Origin: Combretum micranthum
Taxonomy: Eukaryota; Streptophyta; Magnoliopsida; Myrtales; Combretaceae
NCBI GenBank assembly: GCA_024138025.1
Contig: JAMXBD010001399.1
Coordinates: forward strand, 248,001 to 312,000
Reading direction: 5' to 3'
Length of the DNA: 64,000 nucleotides
In this document: positions 48,758-61,850 of the stretch, one piece after another
Numbering within the stretch: position 1 is the stretch's first letter
Layout: every line of letters begins with the position of its first letter
The notes under the pieces: model-generated
The model's input: only the letters and a program-made list of their open reading frames with translations
What the model was told of the DNA's origin: nothing
Databases searched by the model: none
Translations under genes and position numbers: made by a program

Positions 48758-49559
48758 TTAACTGCTTGCAAATTACCTCTAAAACTTTTACTAAGATGTG
48801 CATTCATTCCTTAAAGTTTCAAAGCACACTTTTAAACTTTCAACATTTGGTAAAGTTAAGGATAGTTAATATTTTCTATTAATTTGGGGATAAATCTACA
48901 CATAAGTGAGAGTTAAGGGGGTGAACTCACACATAAGTGAAAGTTTAAGCGGGTAATTTGCAAATCCCTCGTTTTGTTTTAACAAAAAATGTTAAGTGTC
49001 CTTAATTGTACCGATTTTTCAAAGTTTAAAGAGTCAAAAAATGCATTTTGAAAGTCGAGGGGATGAATCTGCACCTACATAAAAATTTAAGAGAGTAATT
49101 TGGAATTTGCTCTTACATTATTTCGTATGAATGTTAGAAGTTTTTTATAATGCCTTCATCAAAGAAGATGATATATGTTATAATGCCCTAATTTTAATTA
49201 AGGTATTACCACCACATATAATACTTTATGCATTATACACTCTCGCTTCCTAGAATGATATGTTTACTTTGAACATTGCCAGCCGATTTTAGATTGCTGA
49301 AATCATTTAATTAGATTTTCAAGATAACTGGATTTAGCAACAATAAAACAAAGTTTACAAAAACAAAGCTTTAAAAGATTATTACAAACATATAGGCTAA
49401 CTAGCCCCTTAAAGAAAACAAAATACATTTTCAGAAAATAAGTCCAACTCTTATAAAAAAAACAAAACAAAACAAAATCAAATTCAAAATCCAATAACAG
49501 TCCTAACTCACTTTGCTCTCAAAAAAACTCTTCTCGAATCATTGCCTAAAACCCGAGAC

Positions 49560-49690
49560 AACATCATTATCTTCATCAATATCAACATCATCATCATCCA
49601 ATCATCAACATATCATCATCATCATCAACAACAATATCATCAACATCAACATCAACATCATCTTCTTCATCATCAAAATCATCAATCATC
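49560..49690. repeat. (ATC)n-rich imperfect microsatellite
   Basis: Trinucleotide repeats of ATC/AAC type across about 130 bp. They produce low-complexity open frames in several phases that are not genes. Confidence 0.85.
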
Positions 49691-51026
49691 AAATCAAGAC
49701 TTGGAAGAAGAGCAACAACAATAATGAGCTGAAGCTCAGTACACAATAACGTAGACACACACGAAGTGACACACAAGCCTAGCAAAATACAATGCAACAA
49801 ACAACAAGTTATTATCTTTTACTTAAATAAAGTAAGCAACAAGCACTCACACTCCAGAATAAGCCACTAGGAATCTAGGGGTCTTGAGTAACCACACGAC
49901 ACTTAGGAGGTTGATACAGACAGCCCAGATACCTATATCTCCTAGATGATATAACAGATAAAGAATAGAAGCCTCATCTAAGGTTACACACACTCTACCC
50001 ATCTCAGTCCATAATATAAAATGGTTCAACCAGTCCCATAAACGTGAACCCTAATATATTACTTTTTACCAATCAAGATAGACGTTACACCGATACCGTT
50101 TGCCCCATCGGCTACCCGCTGAGCCATCTACAAATGTCATGGCACCATGAAGAGGAGGGCCTAAGTGCCTAAACTACCATATCCACTCGGACAAGATTGC
50201 CGCTCCCTGAATCGGATTCAACGACATACACACAACCATCACTCATCAGTTATTAAGCCGAGTTTAAGTTTTAGTTTACTTTTCGGATGCCTATCCTAAT
50301 TATCACGGCATAAGTTACTACATACCTTATCTAATTGAAAACCAATTAGAAAAAGAAAGTTGACTTGAGTCCTTCTCAGAAGATAAGTCAGAGAATCAAC
50401 TCAGAAGCAATTATTTGTTCATTAATTAAACTCATATAAGCATTAAATTTAATATCCATTTATCTCAAACTTATTTTATTATCCTATTTGTTCAAATACT
50501 AATTTGGAATCCCGCTATGGCTACAAAGATCGCCCCGCCAAAATGCGAACAGTTCTCCTTTGTCTGTCAAAGTATTTATTTTCACTTTATTTATAGTCTC
50601 TTATTATAAAAGCATTAACAAAGCATTCATATACAAAAATATTCATTTCCTAAGAACACATGTATTTGAAACAACATATTCCCCATGTTACTTGTGGTTT
50701 ATTCCAACTCATTAACTTAAGCTAATTATTAACTCTTAACTCATTTTAACTTAGTCCTGGCTAATTTGATCAGAGTCAATCATTTAATCCAATTATTAAG
50801 CTAAGATAATCAACTTAATCAATCTAATCCATTTTAGCTTACTAAAGTATATTTAATCAAGTTGGATTAGGATTGATTAACTAGAGCCATTTTATATATA
50901 AGATTTATATTAAGTCTATGTTAACTTAATCTTAGCCAAGTTGATTAAACTTAATCAATCTAATTTATTTTAGTTCATGTAAGTTCAATAAACTAAGTTG
51001 AACTTAGATTATTTACTAAGTTCATT

Positions 51027-51230
51027 TGAAGAATCCATGAAATGAAAATACGAACGAGAGAGGGGAGTGAAAGTTTTTTATTTCTATATCTTGTTATTTT
51101 TGTTACAAGTAATGAAGAACAATATATATACAAACAAAACACTAACTAAACAGAACACTAACTAACTGTTAAATATAACAGAAAAGTTAATAGTTCTGTT
51201 AACTCCATATAATAATAAGTATATCTAACA
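51027..51230 (-). repeat. 3' LTR of the copia element
   Basis: 204 bp. It carries a short internal duplication around AACACTAACTAA relative to the 178-bp 5' LTR. It is preceded on the minus strand by a GAGGGTGGGGG purine tract. Confidence 0.9.
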
Positions 51231-51243
51231 CCCCCACCCTCTT

Positions 51244-51910
51244 TCAAGTGGGATCTTGAATAAGACCCAACTTGGAACTCAACAGGATCATACGATGTTG
51301 GGGAAGGCATTTAGTAAACATGTCAGCTAACTGAGCACTAGAAGCAACATGAAGCAGATGAAGAAAACCTTTAGAAATCTGATCACGAGTAAAGTGCATG
51401 TCAATCTCAATATGTTTACTTCGACCATGAAAGCAAGGATTGTTTTCCATCAAAATAGCAGAACAATTATCACAAAAGAGAGAAATTGGGAAAGACAGAT
51501 CAATGGAGAGATCTTTCAGCACATAAGAGACCCATAACATCTCCTTGACAATGGCAGCGAAAGCCCTGTATTCTGCCTCAGCAGAAGAAGTGGAGAGTGG
51601 TTTGTTTCTTGGATTTCCAAGAAACAACAGTAGTACCAAGCAAGAGATAGAAGCCAGTAACAGATTTACGATCTAAGGCATAGGCAGCCCAATCAAAATT
51701 AGCAAAAGCATGCAAAGTCAATGAATTGTTAGTAGGAAAAGAAAGGCCCAATGAAATGGTATGTTTCAAGTAATGCAACAGATGAATAAGAGCTGTAAGA
51801 TGAGGAGAACGAGGAGCAGAATCAAACTGGCTTAAGTGATTCACAGCAAAGGACAAATCTAGCCAAGTCAAATTCAAATAAAGGAGACGACCAATTGTGC
51901 ACTGATACAT
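51244..51910 (-). pseudogene. Copia RNase H domain, frame-broken
   Basis: The first piece (51910-51578) has IGRLLYLNLTWLDLSFAVNH, LLHYLKHTISLGL and SVTGFYLLLGTTVVSWKSKK. The second (51639-51244) has TSSAEAEYRAFAAIVKEMLW, SKHIEIDMHFTRDQ and QLADMFTKCLP. Together these make the standard copia RNase H, including the AEAEYRA active-site block. The two pieces are in different frames, joined near 51600. Confidence 0.85.
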
Positions 51911-52149
51911 GTCAGGATCGGAAATAAGATCACCAAGATACCTATCTAAGATAATACTGGATGGTAAAGGAGTATGAGTAGAAGAACAGCCTATTTACCT
52001 AGCATCTTGAAGGATATCAAGAATATATTTGCGCTGATGAACACGAATACCAAAGGAGTCTCAACAGATTTCCAAACCAATGAAAAAACGAGCCTCCCCA
52101 ACATCTTTAATAGTGAATTTGGAATGCAAATCATGTTTCAATGTAAAGA

Positions 52150-52794
52150 GCACTTGTTCATTCATCTCAGTCAATAAAAGATCATCAACATAGACAAGAG
52201 CCACATGAAAACCATTGGAATCATTCTTTGTGAACAAATAGTAATCATTTTTGGACTGTGTAAAACCTTAATGCAATAAGAATTGAGTTAATTTAAAATT
52301 CCATTGTCTAGAGGCTTGTTTAAGACCATAAAGAGATCGCTTAAGTTTACAAACTTGCCCACTTGAAGCCTTAAATAACCTTGAGGAGGTTGCATATAGA
52401 TATCTTCATGCAAAAAAACATGAAGGAATGCATTATTGATATCAATTTGGTGCAATGACCACCCTTTGGCATTAGCAATAGCCAATAAAATGCGAACAGT
52501 TCCCAATTTGGCAATTGGGGAAAAAGTGTCATGATAATCTTCACCTTCAATTTGTGTATATCCCTTAGCAACTAGCCTTGCTTTATACCTTTCAACTGAA
52601 CCATCGGGTTTAAATTTAGTCTTATAAACCCATTTACATCCAATAGCTTTCTTCCCATGAGCAAAAGAGCATGTATCCTTCATTTCCAAAGCATTTAATT
52701 CAGTTAACATGGCTTCAATCCATTCAGTGTATTTAATTGATTGGGAATAAGACTTTGGTTCAGGAATAGTAAATACATTTGCCAATGCATGCAC
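52150..52794 (-). pseudogene. Copia reverse transcriptase domain, frame-broken
   Basis: The main frame (52794-52288) has [72 protein letters not shown] and [10 protein letters not shown], the RVT_2 fingers and palm with the first catalytic Asp. The frame then shifts near 52290. The YVDDLLL catalytic motif is readable on the minus strand at about 52190 in another frame. Confidence 0.85.
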
Positions 52795-53139
52795 AAAATC
52801 ATATGGATATGTGGCAAAAGTATGGGCTACAAAAATAAGATGAACATGAAAAGAAAGAGATGAAGGTGTAGTAGTTGGTTGAGAAACTAGAGTAGAATCA
52901 GTTTACAAGGCATGTACATAGTCCTTAAGCTAAATAGGAACATGCCGTTGACTTTCTGAGCGACGAGGAAGTTATTGTTCAACAAGAATCTCAGATTGAG
53001 GAAGAGAAGATGACTGAGGAGAAGGGGAATGGTCTAAGATAGCAGGAGTTGGAATAGAACAATCATTATCAGCTAAGGAAATATGAGGAAGATCAGGAAC
53101 GAAAGCAGTAGACACAATGTCCTTGAAAGGAAACTGAGT

Positions 53140-54525
53140 TTAAAAGAAAACAACATCTCTACTAACAATAATCCTTCTAGTAGACAAGTCGAACAATTTA
53201 TAACCCTTTTGAGCTTGCAGATATCCTAAGAAAATACATTTGGCATCTTTAGGATCTAATTTATCTCTTTTTGGAAATGGTACAATAGAGTAGCACAAGT
53301 ATCCCATAACACAAAGATGAGAATAATCGGGTAGATGACCAAACAACACCTCATAAGGCGTTTTCCAATCAAGAACAACCATAGGCATACGATTAATGAG
53401 ATAGGTAGCAGCCAAAACAAAATCACTCCAAAAATATTTAGGTAAGTTTGCTTGAATTCTCAATGCTCTACTTGTGTCCAATAAATGTTTATGCTTACGC
53501 TCAACTCGACCATTTTGTTGAGGTGTGTAAACCATAGAACATAGATGGAAATTTCTTAATCTAGAAAAGGAAGACTTAATGTCATGTGAACAAAATTTAG
53601 ATCCATTATCAGATCTAACAAACTTGGGAGTTTTACTAAAATGATTCTTGACATAAGAGAAAAATTCAGCAAGAATACTTGAAACTTGAAAATTGTTTTG
53701 TAGGATATATGTCCAAGTACATTGACTATAGTCATCTAGTATAGTCAAAAAATAATTGGTACCATTTAAAGAAGAAACTTTATAAGGACCCCAAAGATCA
53801 AGATGTAACAATTGAAAAGGAAAATCTGCTTTACTTGTATTAGAAGGAAAAGAGAACCTATGAAGTTTAGCTTGACAACAAGTATCACAAAAAAAATTCG
53901 ATAAGTTAAGATTCTTACAAAGAGTCAAATGTTCCAACTTGGAAACTGAAGTATGTCCAAATCTAGCATGAATCAATTGAATTTTATTAGATTCAGATTT
54001 AGAAACAATAGCAACCTCATGTTCATAAGCCTTGGTTTGATCATTATGATGCAAAGAACTAAGTACATACAATCCAAAATGCTCCTTAGCCTCCGCCACA
54101 ACTGCATTAGTTTTCAGGTCTTGGAAAAGACATGTGTGAGAGGTAAGAGCAAGGGATAAGGAATTAGATTTCAAGGCTTTACTCACTGACATTAGATTTT
54201 GAGTAAAATCTGGTACATACATTACATCATAAAGAACAAGATTAGGATGTAGATGGATGATTCTTGTTTTAAGCATTGGTTTGGAAGTTCCAATAGGAAG
54301 TCGAATGTACATAGGTGTATTTAGAGTGCTTATATGAGTTAAAAGATGTAAATGTGGTGTCATGTGATCCGTGGCACCCATATCTACTATCCAAGAACCA
54401 AAAGAAACATTCAAAGCATTAAAACATGAATTGAATGAAAGAGATGTACTAGCACTTTGAACCATGTTTGTTGCAATGTCACCAATAGTTGATGAAACAG
54501 ATTGCATTTTTAAAACTCTCAACAT
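53140..54525 (-). CDS. Copia protease remnant plus integrase (461 codons)
   Basis: An unbroken pol frame. Near its start is the protease motif SWIVDMGATDHMT, where the usual D-T/S-G reads D-M-G, so the protease is probably inactive. Next comes the GAG-pre-integrase zinc region (LIHARFGHTSVSKLEHL, then CDTCCQAKLHRF). The integrase catalytic core follows (LHLDLWGPYKV, LDDYSQCTW, FVRSDNGSKF, YTPQQNGRVERKHKHLL), with the D,D,E residues visible. It ends with the C-terminal block ending RRIIVSRDVVFF. A stop then separates it from the RT. The frame continues upstream into a gag fragment without its zinc knuckle. Confidence 0.9.
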   Translation of the reverse strand: MLRVLKMQSVSSTIGDIATNMVQSASTSLSFNSCFNALNVSFGSWIVDMGATDHMTPHLHLLTHISTLNTPMYIRLPIGTSKPMLKTRIIHLHPNLVLYDVMYVPDFTQNLMSVSKALKSNSLSLALTSHTCLFQDLKTNAVVAEAKEHFGLYVLSSLHHNDQTKAYEHEVAIVSKSESNKIQLIHARFGHTSVSKLEHLTLCKNLNLSNFFCDTCCQAKLHRFSFPSNTSKADFPFQLLHLDLWGPYKVSSLNGTNYFLTILDDYSQCTWTYILQNNFQVSSILAEFFSYVKNHFSKTPKFVRSDNGSKFCSHDIKSSFSRLRNFHLCSMVYTPQQNGRVERKHKHLLDTSRALRIQANLPKYFWSDFVLAATYLINRMPMVVLDWKTPYEVLFGHLPDYSHLCVMGYLCYSIVPFPKRDKLDPKDAKCIFLGYLQAQKGYKLFDLSTRRIIVSRDVVFF

Positions 54526-54760
54526 ATAATCGCTCCTAGTCCATTTTGCAAAATCAGTTGAACTTTTATCAGGTTTTACAATCGAACCATCAATAAATCC
54601 AAGTTTTCATTTCACACCTAAAGTAATTTTAATTAACCAATTCCACGATAGGAAATTTGATCCGTTAGACAGAATATTGCCTAGACACATACTAGGGCTA
54701 TCAGATCCAAAAATGAAGAAAGGATCATTAATATTCAAATCAGTTCGAGCCACATCTCTA
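54526..54760 (-). pseudogene. Copia gag N-terminal fragment
   Basis: The minus-strand frame shows NDPFFIFGSDSPSMCL, LSNGSNFLSWNWLIKITLG, KLGFIDGSIVKPDKS and FAKWTRSDYM, the N-terminal copia gag pattern. One stop (TGA, from a likely CGA) interrupts it. It joins directly to the protease frame, so roughly two thirds of gag is deleted. Confidence 0.75.
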
Positions 54761-54899
54761 AAAGTAGCCGTTCAAACAGAGAACTTACAAAATTGATGAA
54801 ACTAAGGTAAAGGAAGGCGAGCAATCACAAAAACCAATCACCACTAGATCATATGAAACGAAGGTGAGAAGGATGAACAACCATCGCAGATCGATCACT

Positions 54900-54911
54900 G
54901 CTCTGATACCA
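54900..54911 (-). other. Primer-binding site of the copia element
   Basis: TGGTATCAGAGC on the minus strand, directly abutting the CA end of the 5' LTR at 54912. Confidence 0.9.
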
Positions 54912-55089
54912 TGAAGAATCCATGAAAAGAAAATACGAATGAGAGAAGCGAGTGAAAGTTTCTGATTTCTATATCTTGTTATTTTTGTTATAGGTAATGA
55001 AGAACAATATATATACAAACAGAACACTAACTAACTGTTAAATATAAGACAGTTCTGTTAACTCCATATAATAATAAGTATATCTAACA
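54912..55089 (-). repeat. 5' LTR of the copia element
   Basis: 178 bp, TG...CA on the minus strand, next to TSD TCATT. It differs from the 3' LTR by a small indel and several substitutions. Confidence 0.9.
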
Positions 55090-55484
55090 TCATTTTACAT
55101 CTAACTCTATATTTAATCAAATTATTTATTAAATCTTTAAATTCACTAAATTCATACTTAATTATATCATTCAACAAACATAACACATTAACTATTATTT
55201 ATCTATTTCATTTTAGCTCAAAAAGATTCATTTTAACTTTACTACACACACTTAACTAGTAAAACAAGTTTTCCAACTTTTTTGGAAAATAAGTAGTTGG
55301 AAAGAAATAAATTTTTGGCCTTGATACGTTTATAATTTGCAAAAACTTAAAACACGAAAGTTATATATATATTTTCAAGCATTTCGTAGCCTTTTCAATC
55401 ACATCAATCCGAGGTCGAATGAAAAAGTTATGAGCAAAATAAGAAACAATGTTGCAATAGGGAAAACCAAATGGGGCTGTATGA

Positions 55485-55760
55485 ACCATACACCTTTCCA
55501 TACATGTTGTATGATAGGGCGTATGAACTCAAGAACCTTGCATAGAAAGTCATACACCTTCTCATACATGTTGTATGACAAGGTATATGAACTTAGAAAC
55601 CTTGCACAATCTTAAAGAGAAAGTCATATACATTTCCATCATGTCGTATGACAGGGTGTATGAACTTAGAAACCTTACACAATCTCAAACAAAAAGTTAT
55701 AAACCTTCCCTTACATGTAGTGTGACAAGATGTTTGAAATCATACGACCTTCCTTACTTC
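55485..55760. repeat. Tandem repeat, unit ~64-74 bp, four copies
   Basis: The motif ACATGTTGTATGA (or a close variant) recurs at 55502, 55566, 55637 and 55712. Each copy is followed by A.GG..TATGAACTTAGAAACCTT and CAC.ATCT.AAA blocks. Confidence 0.8.
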
Positions 55761-56579
55761 TTTTCACATCATTTCATAAATTTTTACACGTTTTACTTTC
55801 ATCAAAACATCATCTAAACATCATACAAGCTAGTTTTCATCACTTTCAATACTTCTACACTCATTTGACAACATCAAACACCTTCCAACCATTCCATCAA
55901 ACTCTATATCTACTATTCATCTTCTTTTCCAATAATGCATAAACCACATATTCGTCATTCACCAACTTCATCACAATTTCTACTTAAACCTAACTTTAAT
56001 TCATCATATATAAATAAAAACAACAATCAAAACATGTAAAACAAATATACTTAGCTTATAACAAGAACATGCAATTGACTCTTCTTCTCTACTCTTCATC
56101 TTCTTATTCTAACTTGATTTTTTTCTCCTTTTTCATCTTTTAACTTTGATTTCTCTTCTTATCTTCTTTTGAAATTGAGATTTTAAGGATGATTTTTAGA
56201 GATGGAAGAGAGAAAATAAGAGGAAGCGAATGAGAAAGAAAAGAGAGAAAGAGAAATGAAAATACAAAGAAAAGGAAGCAGGGGAGAGAAATAAAAAAAG
56301 GAAAGGATAAGAATAAAAATTATGATATTCTAAAGGGTATTAGATTTAGAACTTTCATATCAATATCTTTAGTTATAAAAATATTTAGAAGATGATTTCA
56401 GAATCAATAGGTTAAAAACTAAAAACTTAAAATGAGAACTTAATTTAGGAATTTAATTTAAATCAGATTGACATTTAATTTGAGTTTGGGTTTAATAACT
56501 CATATTTCTATATAAGCATATGAACTCAAATTTTATGGGAATTAATGAATTAGAATTTAAGTTAAACTTTAAGGGTTTA

Positions 56580-57757
56580 TGTAATCCCCCAAATTTTACG
56601 TAACATGATTTTAACAAAATACTAAAAATATAATATTTGATTATTTAAAATAGTTGAAACAAGTAGTAAAAAATCACTCCAAATTTTTCTCGATTTAAAA
56701 ATGTTAAAGTAGGAATGAATTTGATTATAATTAGAAAGATTAAAATCATACCAATAAAAATTTTTGGAAATACAAAACTGTAACAAATATGATTTCAAGT
56801 AATTTATAAAACAACGATAAGGTAATCGTTAATATAAAGTTACTGAATTCTTTTTCCTTAAGATCAAAACTTAGAAAATAAACTCTACGCTTGTTAAATA
56901 ATGAAACAATAGTGTTCAAACTATTTTTAATACGATGACAATATCAAGTAGCCTAGATAAAATATGCTGCTATTAACAAATTAGTATAAATAACTTCTAT
57001 ACAGTAAAATATAATGTTCGGTAAAATGAATCAATATCTAAGAATCTAGATCTTAAATAAATAATTAAATTTTACTAATGTTCTATTCAAAAGATTTAGA
57101 GATTTTGGAAATTAAAATTCTGAATTGTCAACGTAACGATTAATAATTTTCATAACTAGAAAATGAACAAATTGGCAAATGTGAAACTAATATCAAATAT
57201 AAGATTCAACAGAAAACCTTAGAATAGATCTACAAATTGTAATAAACTCATTCGTAGATTGAAAAACCCGAATAAAAATTTCCTTGACTCGAATAGATAC
57301 CAAAAACGAGATTTCGTATCTTGAACTAATAATTCACGAGGTAATTAAAAGTAACTCCAAATTTCAAAACCGATAAGATACAGTTTAATAATAGAGCTTA
57401 TTGGTATAGAACAATAATTCAAAAAGGATTTACTAAGATTATCAATATATAATAGATACTAATACTGATCAATAATATTAATCTAGATCTAAAATAAAAT
57501 TTCAAAACCCGTTGTTATATTTGTAAAGAAATTATGAATTCATTAAGACTTGGTTTCTAAATTAATTTATTGAACTTGAAAAATTTAATCACGCAAATTA
57601 AAATACAAAAATAATTAATTGTGTAAACTAAATATTTGTTTATACAAACAATCTAGAAATTATTTTGGAACTTAGATAATTTTAGTCTAATAAAACTCTT
57701 ATCTTACCGTTATAAGTATATGTTTATAAATTAATGTTGGTTAAATTATTTTAGTTA

Positions 57758-57788
<31 letters not shown>

Positions 57789-60700
57789 TATTAATAATAA
57801 AAGAAAGAAATCGGAGGAGCAGAATTTGAAGACACAAATAGTCTTCACATTGGGAAAATCACGTGATTGGGGAAATCCTCTACGGTACAAGCAGAAATTT
57901 CGGTTGCAGCTGCTCTTGGATGAAGAATCACGTACAGCATTTTCACACACGGAATGGAGGAGCCGGCTACAGCAAGAATGAATTCTGCTGGAACAGAATT
58001 CTTCATGCAGCAGGGGAAGGATTTTGGACAGCAAACACACTTCACATCTAGCACATTTGCTCCAATTTCAACACCTATATTCAACATGAAAATGACATAA
58101 ATTCCAACCAAAACACTCCACATGTGAACAACATTAAATGCCATGAAATCCAGCTCAAACAAATGAAGAAACAATTCCAAATGGCCTTGAAATTTCCGAT
58201 GACAGCAAGCTGCAGCAGAGGAGAAATTACACAACACAGCAGCAGCACACACACCACTTCAGATCCGATTTTGACAAAATTATAGGCCTTGCTTGAGTTG
58301 TTTTTTTCTGACTAAATAAGAACCAATTAAAAGCCTTTATATGGACACTTCAAGCACCAAATATTAATTAGAAATCAAGTGAAGAAATCTGTCAAAAAGG
58401 TCAAGAAAAACTGCAGCAGAAAAATTTGAATTTAGGCCTCTGTTTTCACACGATTTTTTATCCGATTTTTGTACAACTTGAGCCCCTATTTTACACACAT
58501 AAACAAAATTAATTAACTATCAAACAAACACAATTAATGCCCTCAAAAATCAACCACAAATCTGTCAAAATAAATTCAAAAATCGTCATCCAAAACAGCC
58601 AAAATCGTATCTAAAAATCCCAGCTGCAATTTGCAAGTTTTTCAAGCCCAAAACACTCTCTTTATCCTCCTAAACTTAGCCTAACCTTAGTACATATATA
58701 TAGCCTTAAGTTAGACACAAAAGTAGCTCAAAATCTCTCCAAAAACAAGTTGAAATCCTAGCTACAAGAAAAGATACGAATCAGCCATTCCTTCACCATT
58801 TTTCCCCACTTAGACAACCTTTAAGAAATTCTAAAACAAAACACAACCTTTATCTTACTTCCTATACGCTATCCAAGCATTAATCACATCCAAAAACATC
58901 AATTCCCTCTTCCAAACAACATCCAAGACCAAGATAAATAGCCTTTGGTATATCATCAATTCAAGTTGAATCTAAGCTCAACAAGGTAAAAATATATACA
59001 TATATAAGCTAGTTTAGTTAGATTAAATTTTGTTAGTTACTCATCCTTCTACTATCCTCTTTAGATCATTACTTTCACCGAGAAGAAGGAACTAAACCCC
59101 ATCTATTATCCAATCAAGGTAAGAATTACATTAAGTTCAAATATTTGTTATGTTGATTTATAGGAATTTGTCTTACAAATTTAACAAGATTAGTCTAATA
59201 GTATATTTATGTTATCTAAACTATTTAGGATATAAACACATGAACTTGAAGATTTTTAAGTATAGAAATTCAAATCCAATAAAGGAAAAACCAAAACCAT
59301 ACTTGAACAACAATAAAACTAAACCAAACTTTAAATAACTCATGAAACTCGTTGGAAAGAATGAATAAACTGTATTGATGTGTTTGTTATAAGCCAAAAA
59401 CGACCCCACCAATGGAAAGAACACGAAAAATCCTATGAAATCGACTACTCATTTGTTAAAAACGGATAAGAAACGAATTAGATATTACAAAAGCAAAAAT
59501 GAAAACACTGCTGTCAGATTTTTACGAACAGAACGGGCTGTTCTTGCTTTTTTTCGTTCCCTTAATGACTTTTTTTGATAAAAATAATACCACTAATGGA
59601 TTGTACTCGGAAAATACTATGAAAATGACTATTTATTCATCAAAAATGGATTAGAAATGAGTTAGATATGATCAAAACAAGTTTTGACTACAACTATTAG
59701 GATTCACTTGAAACCTATGCATGTTTTTCATAAATTTAAAAATTGTACAAATGTCTTTCCTTAAAAATAATTTCACTACTACAAAGTACTCTTTGAGTAC
59801 TATCAAAACGACTAATTATACAACGAAATCGGATTTAAAACGAATAAGAAATCGCAAATAGAAATTCACTCAATTTTCAATCTCAATAAATCAATACTAA
59901 GGTTACTGCTGTTTCTATTGATATAGTTTGATTACTACCCTTATTATTATTACTGATTATAGTAGTTTGTGTTATTGATATTATCATTAAAATTCATTAG
60001 GATTATTAATAATGTTATTATTTACGTTAAAATCACTATATTTATATTAACATCAATACTATTATTCTCTTTGTTATTAATATCATTATTTACTAATGGT
60101 ATGAAGATGATTGTTATTATTATACCCGTATTTATTACTCATATTGATATTAACGTTTTAGAACTAATATTACTAATAATAATAATATTGTATTAAACTT
60201 AGCTTGTTTTACAATAAGAATCAAACTGAAGTATAATAGAAATATTGATACATCCAAACTCCATATACATACTTATAGACACTAGGACATATCCGTAAAT
60301 AAATAGAAATACTAATTTAAAAGACAGATAAAGTTGGGGCAAAGAATTAATAAATAAAAGTCTTCACTAAAAGCAGTAGAACTTAAGAAAAGACAAACCC
60401 CTTGAATAAAAATATAGATAGCAATTAATAAAACTGTATCAAATACTGATACAGAATAACTAGGTACCTATAAGGATTCGATTAAATTATTTAACGATAC
60501 AGTGATCCATATGATGGACTTAGTCTAAAATTCGACGATAAAGATCAACACCATTAAATTATAGGAAGACTTCTCTTACAAAAATAATCCAATAATAAAT
60601 CTCTGCTATTTCCTTTCATAGGAAAATAGATCAATTCCCGAATTTTCGGTAGCTTATACAACAACTTAGCGAGGACCACAGGTGAGTAACTTAGACTTGT

Positions 60701-61833
60701 TACATTGTTTGTGCTTGTAATATAGTTGCATTTGGAATAATATATATATATATTCAATTGATATGCATGCGGGATTGGGATACAGCATGATGCGTGGTGT
60801 ATGATTGAATGGCAAATTATCATAATATAAGCGATAATCCTATTGTATGATAAATATTGAAATATGTTGATGATTGTTTGTAAATTGTATGATCGCCTTA
60901 AACTTGATTAACAACTGTCGGTACTATAAATGAAACGGACATGCATTGCACGATTTGCATAAACTGCATTATATTTTTACGAACACCTATCACGTGTTAG
61001 AATTTCGGTTCTTGGTAATACTTGGTTTTTCTAGGCAATGGGCTATTAGTTCTACGCAAGTTTACCTTGTTCTGTCGGTTCCATGGGAACTAACTGGTAA
61101 CGAAGGACACCGCCCATGGTATCGCTGTGAAATGGCTAACACTTAGTGGAGTTTCTAAGGTACAAGACAGGAACTGAGTGTTTAAAACTTCATTAACATA
61201 AAGAGATAATAATTGTGAGGATTATGGATTCCTGTGTACTTAGTTTCTCCTGGGTAGGTGATTCAGGTATCGGTTCCTTCAACCCCGATGAGAGGGCGTA
61301 AATCTCCATCCTGTTTGGATTCCGGATTGTCCAAGCTTGTAATTGTTCATGTGTTTGATTGATGCATTACATATGATTGATAATAACTTGCTTGTTGTGA
61401 TAAGTCTGGTTATTCACTGAGCCCGTGGTTCGCTCACCCCCAACAGTTTTTGTGCAGGATCATTACTAGCTGGGATTGGGCTAGGAATGTGTGAAGAGAG
61501 CTTCTCCAACAAACTTTATTGAAGATAGAGATATAAGATATGGAAACTTAGAATGTAAAATAGATGAATTTTGAATCTTGTATGTTGTAGTTTGGAAACC
61601 CAATTTCACTATTTGGTGGAGGATACCGATTCTCTGCGATCTTGGTGGAAATTGGAAAATCAGATTCCATAGTTGAAATACTGTAATATATTATATCATT
61701 TGTATGATAAACTTTTATAAATAAATAGAGTCTTGTATACTCTGACATACAAGACGGCTCTCATGTTACGGGTGCACACGTGATATGATAGCTTTAGATA
61801 AATCCTGTTAGGCCCCCATTTAGAGTCGTGACA
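56580..61833 (+). repeat. 5' LTR of the LARD, 5254 bp
   Basis: It starts TGTAATCCCCCAAATTTTACG and ends AGAGTCGTGACA, four bases before the primer site. It holds an (AAT)n run at about 57763-57790, a less AT-rich segment at 57800-58270, and a conserved 3' part (60660-61833) shared with the solo LTR at 10371-17482. Short open frames inside it match nothing. Confidence 0.8.
57763..57790. repeat. (AAT)n microsatellite
   Basis: About nine AAT/ATA units within the LTR. Confidence 0.85.
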
Positions 61834-61837
61834 GAAG

Positions 61838-61850
61838 TGGTATCAGAGCC
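61838..61850 (+). other. Primer-binding site of the LARD
   Basis: TGGTATCAGAGCC, an exact match to the initiator-Met tRNA primer consensus, 4 bp after the LTR end. Confidence 0.9.

Larger units (their letters stand above)
51027..55089 (-). mobile_element. Ty1/copia element, 4.06 kb, gag-deleted
   Basis: Two LTRs (54912-55089, 178 bp; 51027-51230, 204 bp) start TGTTAGATATAC and end TGGATTCTTCA on the minus strand. An exact TSD TCATT lies at 51022-51026 and 55090-55094. The primer site TGGTATCAGAGC (54911-54900) directly abuts the 5' LTR. The internal order is gag fragment, protease, integrase, RT, RNase H, the copia order. Short LTRs and the gag type suggest a Retrofit/Ale-like lineage (inference). 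The gag C-terminus with its zinc knuckle is missing and pol is broken downstream, so it is non-autonomous. Confidence 0.9.
49176..56579 (-). mobile_element. Degraded gypsy LTR-like region, copia-interrupted
   Basis: Around 49176-50300 the minus strand carries the end of a gypsy LTR: a TGTGTACTGAGCTTCAGCTC block, then a run ending GGGCATTATAACA at 49176. The part at 55100-56579 has typical gypsy LTR features: a repeated CATACATGTTGTATGA motif and non-coding AT-rich DNA. The copia element 51027-55089 is inserted in it. The upstream end was not found, so the outer border at 56579 is only where the LARD begins. Confidence 0.4.

Noticed and set aside
49513..49749. Asn/Ile/His-rich open frames
   Set aside because: Produced by the (ATC)n microsatellite in several frames on both strands.
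57741..58252. Cys-rich open frames in the LARD LTR
   Set aside because: Within an LTR, overlapping in several frames, with no start context or recognised cysteine pattern.
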